NCBI GenBank assembly: GCA_046046455.1
Contig: JBJOJS010000045.1
Span: 1 to 20,727, forward strand
From: Mxb001 sp046046455
Lineage (GTDB): Bacteria > Actinomycetota > Actinomycetes > S36-B12
DNA: 20,727 nt
Direction: 5' to 3'
Positions 14,075-20,355 of this stretch are shown piece after piece (positions within the stretch are counted from its first letter, which is position 1; the number at the start of each line of letters is the position of its first letter). The translations under genes were made by a program, and so were the position numbers. The notes under the pieces are model-generated. The model searched no databases. It was not told where the DNA came from and saw only the letters and a list, made by a program, of their open reading frames with translations.

Positions 14075-15180
14075 GCTCGATCGACCTCATCCGACTGCAT
14101 CGCATCGACATGCCGCTCGTGCGTCCCTTCCGCACGTCGTTCGGCACGCAGGAGGCCCGGGACGTGCTGCTCGTCGAGGTGGTGAGCGACGGTGTCTCCG
14201 GCTGGGCCGAGTGCGTGGCGATGGAGTGGCCGGGCTACTCCGCAGAGTACGTCGATGGCGCGGTCGACGTACTCGTCGAGCACTTCATCCCCGCCGTCGC
14301 CCAGGACGCGGTCCTCGACCCGCATGAGGTCCATCGGCGATTGCGAAGATTCCAGGGCCATCCCATGGCCAAAGCCTCAATGGAGACCGCGGTGCTCGAC
14401 ACGTGGTTGCGCCAGCGCGAGCAGTCGCTCGGGGACTACCTGGGTGCGGTGCGCAGCGAGGTCGACTGCGGTGTCTCTGTGGGCATCCCCTCCAGCATGG
14501 ATGCACTTCTCGACGAGGTCGCGTCGTACGTCGACGCCGGCTATAGACGCATCAAGCTCAAGATCGAGCCCGGCTGGGACGTGGAAGCAGTGCGAGCGGT
14601 CCGTGAGGCCTGGCCGCAGGTGCCACTCCAGACCGATGCCAACCAGGCCTACACGCGTGATGACGCCGCCCTGCTCGGAGCGATGGACGAGTTCGACCTG
14701 CTCCTCGTCGAGCAGCCCCTGCCCGAGGACGATCTGCGCGGGCATGCGCTGCTCGCCGAGCGGATCGCGACGCCCGTATGCCTGGACGAGTCGATCATCT
14801 CCGTCGCGACGGCCGACACGGCGATGGCCTTCGGCGCGACGAGCGTCATCAACATCAAGCCCGGACGCGTCGGCGGCTACCTGGAGGCCAAGGCGATCCA
14901 CGATCTGTGCCTCGAACGCGGCGTCCCGGTCTGGTGCGGGGGCATGCTCGAGACCGGGATAGGGCGTGCGGCCAATGTCGCGCTCGCCGCGCTGCCGGGC
15001 TTCACGCTCCCGGGCGACACGAGTGCGTCGAGTCGCTACTACTCGACCGACATCACCGAGCCCTTCGTGCTCGAGGACGGCCGTCTCCGGGTGCCCACGG
15101 GAGCCGGTATCGGCGTGGATCCCATCCCGGCGCTCCTCGCGGAGTTCACGACCTGGTCTGCGGAGATCGACTTGCGCTAG
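14071..15180 (+). CDS. MenC-family enolase-superfamily enzyme, probable N-acyl(succinyl)amino acid racemase
   Basis: 369 aa, normal for the o-succinylbenzoate synthase / N-acylamino acid racemase (NSAR) family. Catalytic lysines are K164 in the KLK motif (IKLKIEPG, 161-168) and K263 in INIKPGRVGG. Mg ligands are D189 (TDAN), E214 (VEQP) and D239 (LDES). The N-terminal capping domain (1-125) carries RPFRTSFGTQEARDVLLVEV, typical of the family, including its 20s loop. Family members may make o-succinylbenzoate for menaquinone, racemise N-succinylamino acids, or both. No other men genes are near, while a COG3375 acyltransferase is coupled upstream and an M20 deacylase diverges. Racemase activity is therefore the better prediction, though OSBS activity cannot be excluded. 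ATG at 14071 has AGGAGG (14061-14066) upstream and overlaps the GNAT stop. Confidence 0.9.
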   Translation: MSSIDLIRLHRIDMPLVRPFRTSFGTQEARDVLLVEVVSDGVSGWAECVAMEWPGYSAEYVDGAVDVLVEHFIPAVAQDAVLDPHEVHRRLRRFQGHPMAKASMETAVLDTWLRQREQSLGDYLGAVRSEVDCGVSVGIPSSMDALLDEVASYVDAGYRRIKLKIEPGWDVEAVRAVREAWPQVPLQTDANQAYTRDDAALLGAMDEFDLLLVEQPLPEDDLRGHALLAERIATPVCLDESIISVATADTAMAFGATSVINIKPGRVGGYLEAKAIHDLCLERGVPVWCGGMLETGIGRAANVALAALPGFTLPGDTSASSRYYSTDITEPFVLEDGRLRVPTGAGIGVDPIPALLAEFTTWSAEIDLR

Positions 15181-15190
15181 GAGCGCCTGC

Positions 15191-17125
15191 TCAGGGCGTG
15201 TGGGCTGCCAGGTCGGCGGCCTGGATCTGGGCCACCGGATAGGTGCGCACCTCGCCGGTCACGCGGTCCACGGCGGTGAGCACACCGGCCTGGAGCCTCA
15301 GGGGGTCCACGAGCCCTTCTCCCTCGGCGACACTGATGCGCACGGGTGTCTCAGTGGAGATCGCGCGCCTCAGCACGGCGAGCGTCTCGGCCACCGGCAT
15401 GGCTTCGAGGCTGGGATCCGCATGAGGCGGGGGTGTGCGCTCACCGCCGCGCAGTGTCGCGACGGCAGCCGTGATGAGCGTCGGTCCGGCATTGCGCCGG
15501 GTCACCGGAGCACCGGCTCCCCGGCGAGGTGCGCGCGCCCGGCGGCGCGGCGCATGGGCGACGGCACCGTCGGGCGTCTCGGCGACGGGGTGCAGTCCGA
15601 GATCGCGCAGGATCGCGACCGCATCCTCGATGCGGCCTGACACGGTGACCACGGTGGGCGAGACGCGTACGCATCCGAGTTGCTCGGAGCGCGGGTCCGC
15701 GAGGAGGACGGCGAGAGCCGTCTCATCGTCGCAGCGGATGTACGCCGTGGCGATACCCACGCGGACCGTGCCGTGGCGGCGCGCCGCGTCTTCGACGAGA
15801 TAGGTGAGGGGCTGGGGCACTGGGGTGCGCGACACGCGGCCGAGGAAGTCGAGCATGTCCCCGGCGTCGCGGCCGGCATCAAGTGCGCGGCGTACGGATG
15901 ACGCGCTGAATCGGTGCACGATCGCACCGCCCGTGCTCTCGACGTCCGCCATGAGCCGGAGCTCGCGGGCGATGTCGGGCAGGAGGGGCCCTGGCGCGAT
16001 GGCCGTGAGGTCTGCCTGCAGCAGGACGTGGTCAAGTGGCGCGGGCATCGCGGCGCCGACCACCTCCAGCGCGTCGGTCGCGTCGGTGGCAGCGGCGCGG
16101 CCCATGTCGGCGAGCGCACCACCGCCGGTGAAGCCCAGGATCTCGAGTTCGTCCAGGACGGCTCGCACCTGCTCGCTGCGCTTCGCGCTCGCCTGACGCG
16201 GTGCGCGGGCATCGATGGCGTGCACGACCGCGTCGGCATCGCACGGGGCGCAGCCACAGGGGAGGGAGTCGAGGACGGCAACCACCTGCTCGCGGAGAAA
16301 CGGCTGCCCGCTTCGCTCCACCTCCTCGGAGAGCGCGTTGGCCTCGGCTCCGATGAGCGCCGGGGCCCGCGGCGAGGTCCACCAGGCCCGGGCGAGACGC
16401 AGCCACTGCTCGGCCAGCGTCGCATCGTGCCAGTCGTCGTAGGCATGGGTGGGCCGCCACCGCTCCTCGGGCTCGCCATCCCGGCCGATGAGGTGCGCGG
16501 CGTACGCCGTCTCGATGCAGAGCGCGGCTGTGCGCTCGTCGACCTCGAGCATTCGTGCCGCTGCAGCGAGGTCCCGCACGCCCAGCCCGCCCTTGCGCAG
16601 GACTGCGGGTGCATCCTCGTCGGCCCAGGCCTCCGCAAGGGCGATGACTCCCATGACGGTAGCGAGGGCGTGCTGTCCGGCGGTGCGCTCCACCAGTGCC
16701 GCATCGCGCGCGATCGTCTCGACCGGCGCGGGCGGCCAGGTGATGCGCTCCATGCCCGCACCCGAGAGCGACTCGCGTGCGGTGCGCACCAGGCGCAGCG
16801 CGTCATCTTCTCCCCACACAAGCGCGAGCTCGCGCAGCCGCGCAAGTGCTGCGGCGACGTCATGGGCACGCTCGGCGTCGAAGGCCGCGAGTATCGAGTC
16901 GGTGTCGCAGGGCTCAGCCTCCGCTACCGCGCAGGCGACGGCCAGAGTGAGGCCGTCGAGGCGATCGAGCGCGCGCGATGTCGAGATCGCCGAACCCGCT
17001 CGAGCGGCGAGTGCCGTCATGTCGGCGGGCACGGGGTGCAGGAGATCGGGTCGACCCGCCAGCAGACGTCCGAGCTCGTCGTCACTGCGACCGCGGAGGT
17101 CGTCGGCGAGGCTGCGGACGGGCAC
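15191..17125 (-). CDS. Helicase_C_3 / XPB-Ssl2-like domain protein, XPB helicase partner
   Basis: 644 aa. The segment at about 365-455 (DHVLLQADLTAIAPGPL, then GGAIVHRFSASSVRRALDAG and SRTPVPQPLTYLVEDAARRH) is the diagnostic block of the actinobacterial Helicase_C_3 (PF13625) family, represented by Rv0862c of M. tuberculosis. It has no Walker motifs, so it is not itself a helicase. The N-terminal 350 residues are helical and Ala-rich, with winged-helix-like stretches; C290, C292 and C295 (PCGCAPC) form a Cys cluster. In M. tuberculosis the gene is next to the XPB helicase gene; here about 3 kb of M20, GNAT and MenC genes lies between. The family is usually somewhat longer (about 750 aa). The start GTG 17125 is set by a leaderless promoter. 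The end is 10 bp from the convergent racemase gene. Molecular role unknown; assistance to XPB is inferred. Confidence 0.85.
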   Translation of the reverse strand: MPVRSLADDLRGRSDDELGRLLAGRPDLLHPVPADMTALAARAGSAISTSRALDRLDGLTLAVACAVAEAEPCDTDSILAAFDAERAHDVAAALARLRELALVWGEDDALRLVRTARESLSGAGMERITWPPAPVETIARDAALVERTAGQHALATVMGVIALAEAWADEDAPAVLRKGGLGVRDLAAAARMLEVDERTAALCIETAYAAHLIGRDGEPEERWRPTHAYDDWHDATLAEQWLRLARAWWTSPRAPALIGAEANALSEEVERSGQPFLREQVVAVLDSLPCGCAPCDADAVVHAIDARAPRQASAKRSEQVRAVLDELEILGFTGGGALADMGRAAATDATDALEVVGAAMPAPLDHVLLQADLTAIAPGPLLPDIARELRLMADVESTGGAIVHRFSASSVRRALDAGRDAGDMLDFLGRVSRTPVPQPLTYLVEDAARRHGTVRVGIATAYIRCDDETALAVLLADPRSEQLGCVRVSPTVVTVSGRIEDAVAILRDLGLHPVAETPDGAVAHAPRRRARAPRRGAGAPVTRRNAGPTLITAAVATLRGGERTPPPHADPSLEAMPVAETLAVLRRAISTETPVRISVAEGEGLVDPLRLQAGVLTAVDRVTGEVRTYPVAQIQAADLAAHTP

Positions 17126-17153
17126 CGGATGACGTTACCCCTAGGCTCAGGAG
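17126..17153. promoter_or_regulatory. Compact divergent leaderless promoter pair
   Basis: Only 28 bp separate two divergent GTG starts. On the minus strand TAACGT (17137-17132) is followed by 6 nt and GTG at 17125. On the plus strand TAGGCT (17142-17147) is followed by 6 nt and GTG at 17154. Neither gene has a Shine-Dalgarno. The two -10 hexamers are 4 bp apart, so the two polymerases could not occupy the region together. Confidence 0.6.
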
Positions 17154-17750
17154 GTGCGCTCTGTCGGCTTCGACCTGGACATGACCCTGGTGGACTCCGC
17201 CGACGGCATCGTCACATCCGTCCAGCACGTGGTCGCCCAGTACGGCATCGAGGCCGACGGCGACGAGATCCGCTCGACCATCGGGCTCCCACTCGATCAC
17301 GTCTTCCCGCGCTGGCTGCCCAATGAGCCCTACGACGTACTCCTCTCGGCCTATCGCGCGCACTACCGCGAGCACGGGATCCCGCTCACGCGTCCGATGC
17401 AGGGTGCGGCCGAGGCCATCGCGCACGTGCGTGAGCGCGGTGACCGCGTGCTCGTGGTCACGGCTAAGTACGGCGCGGTCGCGGGCCTTGCTCTCCAGGC
17501 GGCCGGGCTCGATGCCGACGAGATCGTCGGCGATCTCTTCGCCGAGGGCAAAGCGACGGCGCTGCGCGAGCATGACGCCTGGGCGTATGTGGGCGACCAT
17601 CCCGGTGACGTGCGTGCCGCCCGATCGGCCGGCGTTCACTCCATCGTCGTGGCCACGGGTCCGACCTCGATCGAGGAGCTTCAGGCTGTCGGACCGGACG
17701 TCGTGCTCCCCGATCTCACGCACCTGCCGGCCTGGCTCGCGCGCTCCTAG
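17154..17750 (+). CDS. HAD-superfamily hydrolase (phosphoglycolate phosphatase-like)
   Basis: 198-aa cytoplasmic phosphatase. Motif I is FDLDMTLVDS, with nucleophile D7 and acid/base D9; motif II is T103 in VLVVTAK; motif III is K133 (EGKATAL); motif IV is D148/D152 in GDHPGDV. Residues about 15-80 form a small C1-type helical cap. The family dephosphorylates small phosphorylated metabolites such as phosphoglycolate or nucleotides; the substrate cannot be read from sequence. GTG at 17154 is set by a leaderless promoter and gives the standard N-terminus immediately before motif I. It is convergent with the small membrane-protein gene downstream, and a 14-bp tandem repeat begins 2 bp after its stop. 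Confidence 0.9.
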   Translation: MRSVGFDLDMTLVDSADGIVTSVQHVVAQYGIEADGDEIRSTIGLPLDHVFPRWLPNEPYDVLLSAYRAHYREHGIPLTRPMQGAAEAIAHVRERGDRVLVVTAKYGAVAGLALQAAGLDADEIVGDLFAEGKATALREHDAWAYVGDHPGDVRAARSAGVHSIVVATGPTSIEELQAVGPDVVLPDLTHLPAWLARS

Positions 17751-17751
17751 C

Positions 17752-17790
17752 GCCTCTGAGTCGATGCCTCTGAGTCGATGCCTCTGAGTC
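17752..17790. repeat. 14-bp tandem repeat, 2.8 copies
   Basis: GCCTCTGAGTCGAT is repeated perfectly at 17752-17765 and 17766-17779, with 11 further matching bases to 17790. It fills most of the 65-bp gap between the convergent HAD and small membrane-protein genes. It looks like a minisatellite produced by slippage; no hairpin-forming capacity was noted. Confidence 0.85.
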
Positions 17791-17815
17791 CGGCTCCTCC
17801 GACCGGCGACGACAC

Positions 17816-18034
17816 CTACTGCCTACGGCGGGCCTGGGCGGATACGGCGAGGCCCAGGATGACGAGGGCGAGCCCCACGCCGGTGATCATGGACAGGAAC
17901 CACCAGGCCGACGGCAGCTCCAGGCTGGGGATGACGAGCGGCAGCATGGCGATGACCGTGCACACGAGCCCGATGACGGTGACGACCGCGCCGATCCGGA
18001 GGAGTCGATCACCGGGTGAGCTGGAGGAGGCCAT
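17816..18034 (-). CDS. Small two-TM membrane protein
   Basis: 72 aa with two hydrophobic helices at about 12-33 (IGAVVTVIGLVCTVIAMLPL) and 45-66 (FLSMITGVGLALVILGLAVS). The N-terminus is short, and the Arg-rich tail (QARRRQ) should face the cytoplasm by the positive-inside rule. No family recognised. The start ATG at 18034 is supported by a leaderless promoter 6 nt upstream. It diverges from the cold-shock gene. Length and fold suggest a small accessory membrane protein, and its position between HAD and csp genes in a core-type neighbourhood supports its being real. Confidence 0.75.
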   Translation of the reverse strand: MASSSSPGDRLLRIGAVVTVIGLVCTVIAMLPLVIPSLELPSAWWFLSMITGVGLALVILGLAVSAQARRRQ

Positions 18035-18123
18035 GGCGCCACCCTAGGGGCGCGAGACTCCTCGCCCCCGTCTAGCCTGGTGCCCTGCGCTCGTTCGGGC
18101 GCCAGGGGCGAGAAGGGGCTGCC
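18035..18123. promoter_or_regulatory. Divergent promoters of the small membrane protein and csp genes
   Basis: Minus strand: TAGGGT (18046-18041), then 6 nt, then ATG at 18034, a leaderless arrangement. Plus strand: TAGCCT at 18073-18078 would start transcription near 18085, giving about a 39-nt 5' leader with Shine-Dalgarno AGAAGGGG (18111-18118) 5 nt before the csp ATG at 18124. The contrast between leaderless and leadered transcripts is notable, since cold-shock mRNAs often carry regulatory leaders. Confidence 0.5.
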
Positions 18124-18507
18124 ATGCCGACCGGCAAGGTCAGGTGGTACGACGTGGACAAGGGCTTCGGCTTCCTGTCCACGGATGATGGCGAGGATGT
18201 CTTCGTGCATGCCTCGGCGCTGCCGGCTGGCATGACGTCGCTCAAGCAGGGCGCCAAGGTCGAGTTCGGGGTGGTCGACGGCAAGCGTGGCAAGCAGGCG
18301 CTCAGCGTCACGGTTCTCGAGCAGCCCGTCTCGGTCGTCAAGGCGGGTCGCAAGCCCGCGGAGGACGTCGCGGTGATCCTCGAGGACCTCATCAAGCTCA
18401 TGGATAGCGCTTCCAACCAGTTGCGCCGTGGCCGCTATCCCAGCGACGACCACTGCCGCAAGCTCGCTGCTGTCATGCGCGCCGTCGCCGACGACTTCGA
18501 CGTCTGA
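18124..18507 (+). CDS. Cold-shock domain protein with actinobacterial C-terminal extension
   Basis: 127 aa. Residues 1-67 are the cold-shock OB-fold with RNP1 KGFGFLS and RNP2 VFVHASAL, which bind single-stranded RNA and DNA; the protein probably acts as an RNA chaperone in the cytoplasm. The remaining 60 residues (about 68-127) form a helical extension, including EDVAVILEDLIKLMDSASNQ and a C-terminal block with DDHCRKLAAVMRAVADDFDV. This is a long-form type seen in actinobacteria (compare Rv0871 of M. tuberculosis, about 135 aa), not a fusion artefact. ATG at 18124 is at the conserved MPTGKVRWYD start and has a ribosome-binding site. The lipoprotein gene follows after 14 bp, so cotranscription is likely. 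Confidence 0.95.
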   Translation: MPTGKVRWYDVDKGFGFLSTDDGEDVFVHASALPAGMTSLKQGAKVEFGVVDGKRGKQALSVTVLEQPVSVVKAGRKPAEDVAVILEDLIKLMDSASNQLRRGRYPSDDHCRKLAAVMRAVADDFDV

Positions 18508-18521
18508 GGGGTCGACTGATC

Positions 18522-18995
18522 ATGCGACGACTCCATCGCACGGCGCTCGCCGCCTCACTTGCCCTCGTGAGCGTCTTCGCCTTGGCCGCGTGCGAGAAGC
18601 CCGCCCCCGGTGTGTCCGTCGTCTCCGGTATGACGTCCGCGTATCGCGCGGCTCTGTGCTGGTCCTTCGACGGCGAGCCCCTGAGCCCCGAGACGTGCGC
18701 CCAGGACGTCGTGACCGAGGCACTCGACGGCACTGATGTCGCTCGAATCCCGGTGATCCCGGGGCAGGTCATCGGCATCAGTGTCGATCCGGTCGTGGCC
18801 GATGCCGGTTGGTATCCCGTCATCGGGTCCCAGCGCCTGACGCAGCAGCCGATCACCTCGACGTACTACCGCTTCACGTACCCCGATCTGCAGGAAGTGC
18901 CCGCTGACGGTGTTGCCCTGCAGGTCGTCGCGGGCAACGAGGGCACCCTCGGACTCTGGGTCTTCCAACTCATCCCGTCCCCCGGAGTCGAGTGA
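18522..18995 (+). CDS. Small secreted lipoprotein, DUF2771-like
   Basis: 157 aa. The signal peptide is Arg-rich at residues 2-6, hydrophobic through about 22, with lipobox LAAC and Cys24 lipidated. The mature part begins CEKPAPGVSVVSG and contains LCWSFDGEPL, PGQVIGISVDPVVADAGWYP and QPITSTYYRFTYP, matching the conserved lipoprotein found beside csp and DUF3027 in actinobacteria; DUF2771 is the family I believe applies. Two further Cys residues (in ALCWSF and ETCAQD) could form a disulphide. It should sit on the outer face of the membrane. Function unknown. The ribosome-binding site GAGGGG overlaps the end of csp. Its stop overlaps the DUF3027 start. Confidence 0.75.
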   Translation: MRRLHRTALAASLALVSVFALAACEKPAPGVSVVSGMTSAYRAALCWSFDGEPLSPETCAQDVVTEALDGTDVARIPVIPGQVIGISVDPVVADAGWYPVIGSQRLTQQPITSTYYRFTYPDLQEVPADGVALQVVAGNEGTLGLWVFQLIPSPGVE

Positions 18996-19957
18996 TGACC
19001 GACGCCGTGCTCACCAAGGCCGTCGATCTCGCGCGGGCAGCCGCTGAAGAAGAGGCCCCCTGGGGCACTGTCGGCGACCATGTCGGAGTCGAGTACGACG
19101 ACGAGCGCGTCGCCACCCACTCCTTCGCGTGCCTGGATCCGGCGTACGTCGGCTGGCGCTGGTCGGTCACCATCGCCCGCGCGCCGCGCGCCAAGGCGGC
19201 CACCATCGACGAGGTGGTCCTCCTCCCGGGTCCCGATGCGCTTGTCGCTCCGCCGTGGGTGCCCTGGGCCGAGCGTGTCCGTCCGGGTGATCTCGCGGTG
19301 GGCACGATCTGGCCGACCCCCGCCGACGATCAACGCCTCACCGCCGGATTCACCGGACTCGATGACCTTGACGGCGCGGCTGACCGCAGTCCCGTCCATC
19401 CGAGCCAATGGGAGATCGGCCTCGGTCGCCCGCGCGTGCTCTCCGCCTACGGTCGCGAGGAGGCTGCGGATCGTTGGTGGTCGGGTGACCGGGGCCCAGA
19501 GGCGCCGATGGCGCGGTCCGTGTCGTTGACGTGCTCCTCCTGCGGCTTCCTCATGCCTATCGGCGGTCCCCTGGGGCAGGCGTTCGGCGTATGCGCACAC
19601 GACATGTCACCCGCGGATGGATGCGTGGTGGCCCTCAGTTTCGGCTGCGGTGCGCACTCGGAGATCGCGCTCGCGGAGAAGGAGCCCATCAACGCGCCGA
19701 CCCAGGACTTCGTCGGCTTCGACCCCCTCGATCTCAGTCAGGCTGAGGGGGAGAGCGTTGAGATTGTCCTCAGCGAGGCCCCCAGCGAGTCGGTGATGGC
19801 CCTCGCCGATGCGGATGCGCTCGATGCGGGCGACGTCGTCGCGGAGGAGATCGAGGCGGAGCAGATCGAGGCTGAGGGGATCGAGGCTGACGTCGCGTTC
19901 GTGACGGATGACGTCGACTCGGCCGAGATATCGTCAGACTTCGACGTTCAGGACTGA
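18995..19957 (+). CDS. DUF3027 protein with Cys4-type zinc-binding-like motif and acidic tail
   Basis: 320 aa from ATG 18995, which shares one base with the lipoprotein stop; GTG 18992 is a possible alternative. Residues 5-225 match DUF3027: HSFACLDPAYVGWRWSVT, then VVLLPGPDALVAPPWVPW and ADRWWSGDRGPEAPMARS. At 180-221 it has C180-x2-C183, C200, C218 and H221 (LTCSSCGF, GVCAHDMSP, FGCGAHSE), which looks like a structural zinc site. The last 80 residues are low-complexity and strongly acidic, with repeats of the type EEIEAEQIEAEGIEAD, and are not part of the conserved domain. No enzymatic function is known for DUF3027. It is cytoplasmic and in apparent operon with csp and the lipoprotein gene. 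Its end overlaps the convergent DUF2530 gene by 10 bp. Confidence 0.88.
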   Translation: MTDAVLTKAVDLARAAAEEEAPWGTVGDHVGVEYDDERVATHSFACLDPAYVGWRWSVTIARAPRAKAATIDEVVLLPGPDALVAPPWVPWAERVRPGDLAVGTIWPTPADDQRLTAGFTGLDDLDGAADRSPVHPSQWEIGLGRPRVLSAYGREEAADRWWSGDRGPEAPMARSVSLTCSSCGFLMPIGGPLGQAFGVCAHDMSPADGCVVALSFGCGAHSEIALAEKEPINAPTQDFVGFDPLDLSQAEGESVEIVLSEAPSESVMALADADALDAGDVVAEEIEAEQIEAEGIEADVAFVTDDVDSAEISSDFDVQD

Positions 19958-20205
19958 CGTCTGCGCTGTCGAGTACGGCGACCGAGGACAAGTGCCAGGC
20001 CGGGGATACCCAGCAGGGCGCCGATCGCGCAGACCAGGATCCATCTGTCGGTGTCCACGCCCCAGGACGATCCCCCGATCAGCACCGCGACGAGGGCCAG
20101 GACCCACAGCACCGTGCCTACAGCAATCGCCATGACACCGTCGTCATCGCGGCTGCGCAGGGCAGGGTCGGATTCGATCTGCTCGAGGGTGAGGCGCGAC
20201 GGCAC
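19948..20205 (-). CDS. DUF2530 small membrane protein
   Basis: 85 aa from GTG 20205. The N-terminal 23 residues are polar and acidic; two transmembrane helices follow at about 24-44 (MAIAVGTVLWVLALVAVLIG) and 54-75 (RWILVCAIGALLGIPGLALV), and the tail is basic (RRTRQRRRQS). Size, topology and position next to DUF3027 fit DUF2530 (PF10745), an actinobacterial family of unknown function. The start is supported by TAGCCT 6 nt upstream. The gene is convergent with DUF3027, overlapping it by 10 bp at the stops. Confidence 0.75.
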   Translation of the reverse strand: MPSRLTLEQIESDPALRSRDDDGVMAIAVGTVLWVLALVAVLIGGSSWGVDTDRWILVCAIGALLGIPGLALVLGRRTRQRRRQS

Positions 20206-20217
20206 GGCAGGAGGCTA
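20206..20217 (-). promoter_or_regulatory. Leaderless -10 element of the DUF2530 gene
   Basis: Read on the minus strand, TAGCCT (20217-20212) is followed by six bases and then GTG at 20205. No Shine-Dalgarno is visible. It shares the 47-bp divergent gap with the promoter of the 28-aa gene on the plus strand. Confidence 0.55.
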
Positions 20218-20240
20218 TCGGGTCCGGGACGGGTCATCCC

Positions 20241-20252
20241 TAGAGTGGATGC
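20241..20252 (+). promoter_or_regulatory. Leaderless -10 element of the 28-aa gene
   Basis: TAGAGT at 20241-20246 is followed by 6 nt and ATG at 20253, the same geometry as the other leaderless genes here. There is no Shine-Dalgarno. Confidence 0.5.
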
Positions 20253-20339
20253 ATGGACCACCGGGCGCGCCGACTCGTCACCGTAGGTGTCCTTGTACTC
20301 CTGGTGGCCGCGGTGGCGGTCGCAGCGCTGACGCGCTGA
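20253..20339 (+). CDS. Small leaderless single-TM protein (28 aa)
   Basis: ATG at 20253 to TGA at 20337-20339. The product has a basic start (MDHRARR), one hydrophobic helix over residues 8-26 (LVTVGVLVLLVAAVAVAAL) and a TR ending, so it should insert as a single-pass inner-membrane peptide with N-terminus in the cytoplasm. Support for coding is the correctly spaced TAGAGT promoter element and the coherent Arg-then-hydrophobic design; the gene is too short for codon statistics. It diverges from DUF2530. No family recognised. It could also be the remnant of a longer membrane gene, since a repeat array begins 16 bp past its stop. Confidence 0.5.
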   Translation: MDHRARRLVTVGVLVLLVAAVAVAALTR

Positions 20340-20355
20340 GGCACCCGCCTGCCCC

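Noticed and set aside
15914..17326. Plus-strand open frame of 470 codons opposite the Helicase_C_3 gene
   Set aside because: It has no recognisable motif, spans the divergent promoter region and runs out of frame into the HAD gene.
18085..18123. In-frame CTG at 18085 as a leaderless start extending the cold-shock protein by 13 residues
   Set aside because: It has the right spacing from TAGCCT and is in frame, but the conserved family start is at ATG 18124, which has its own Shine-Dalgarno.
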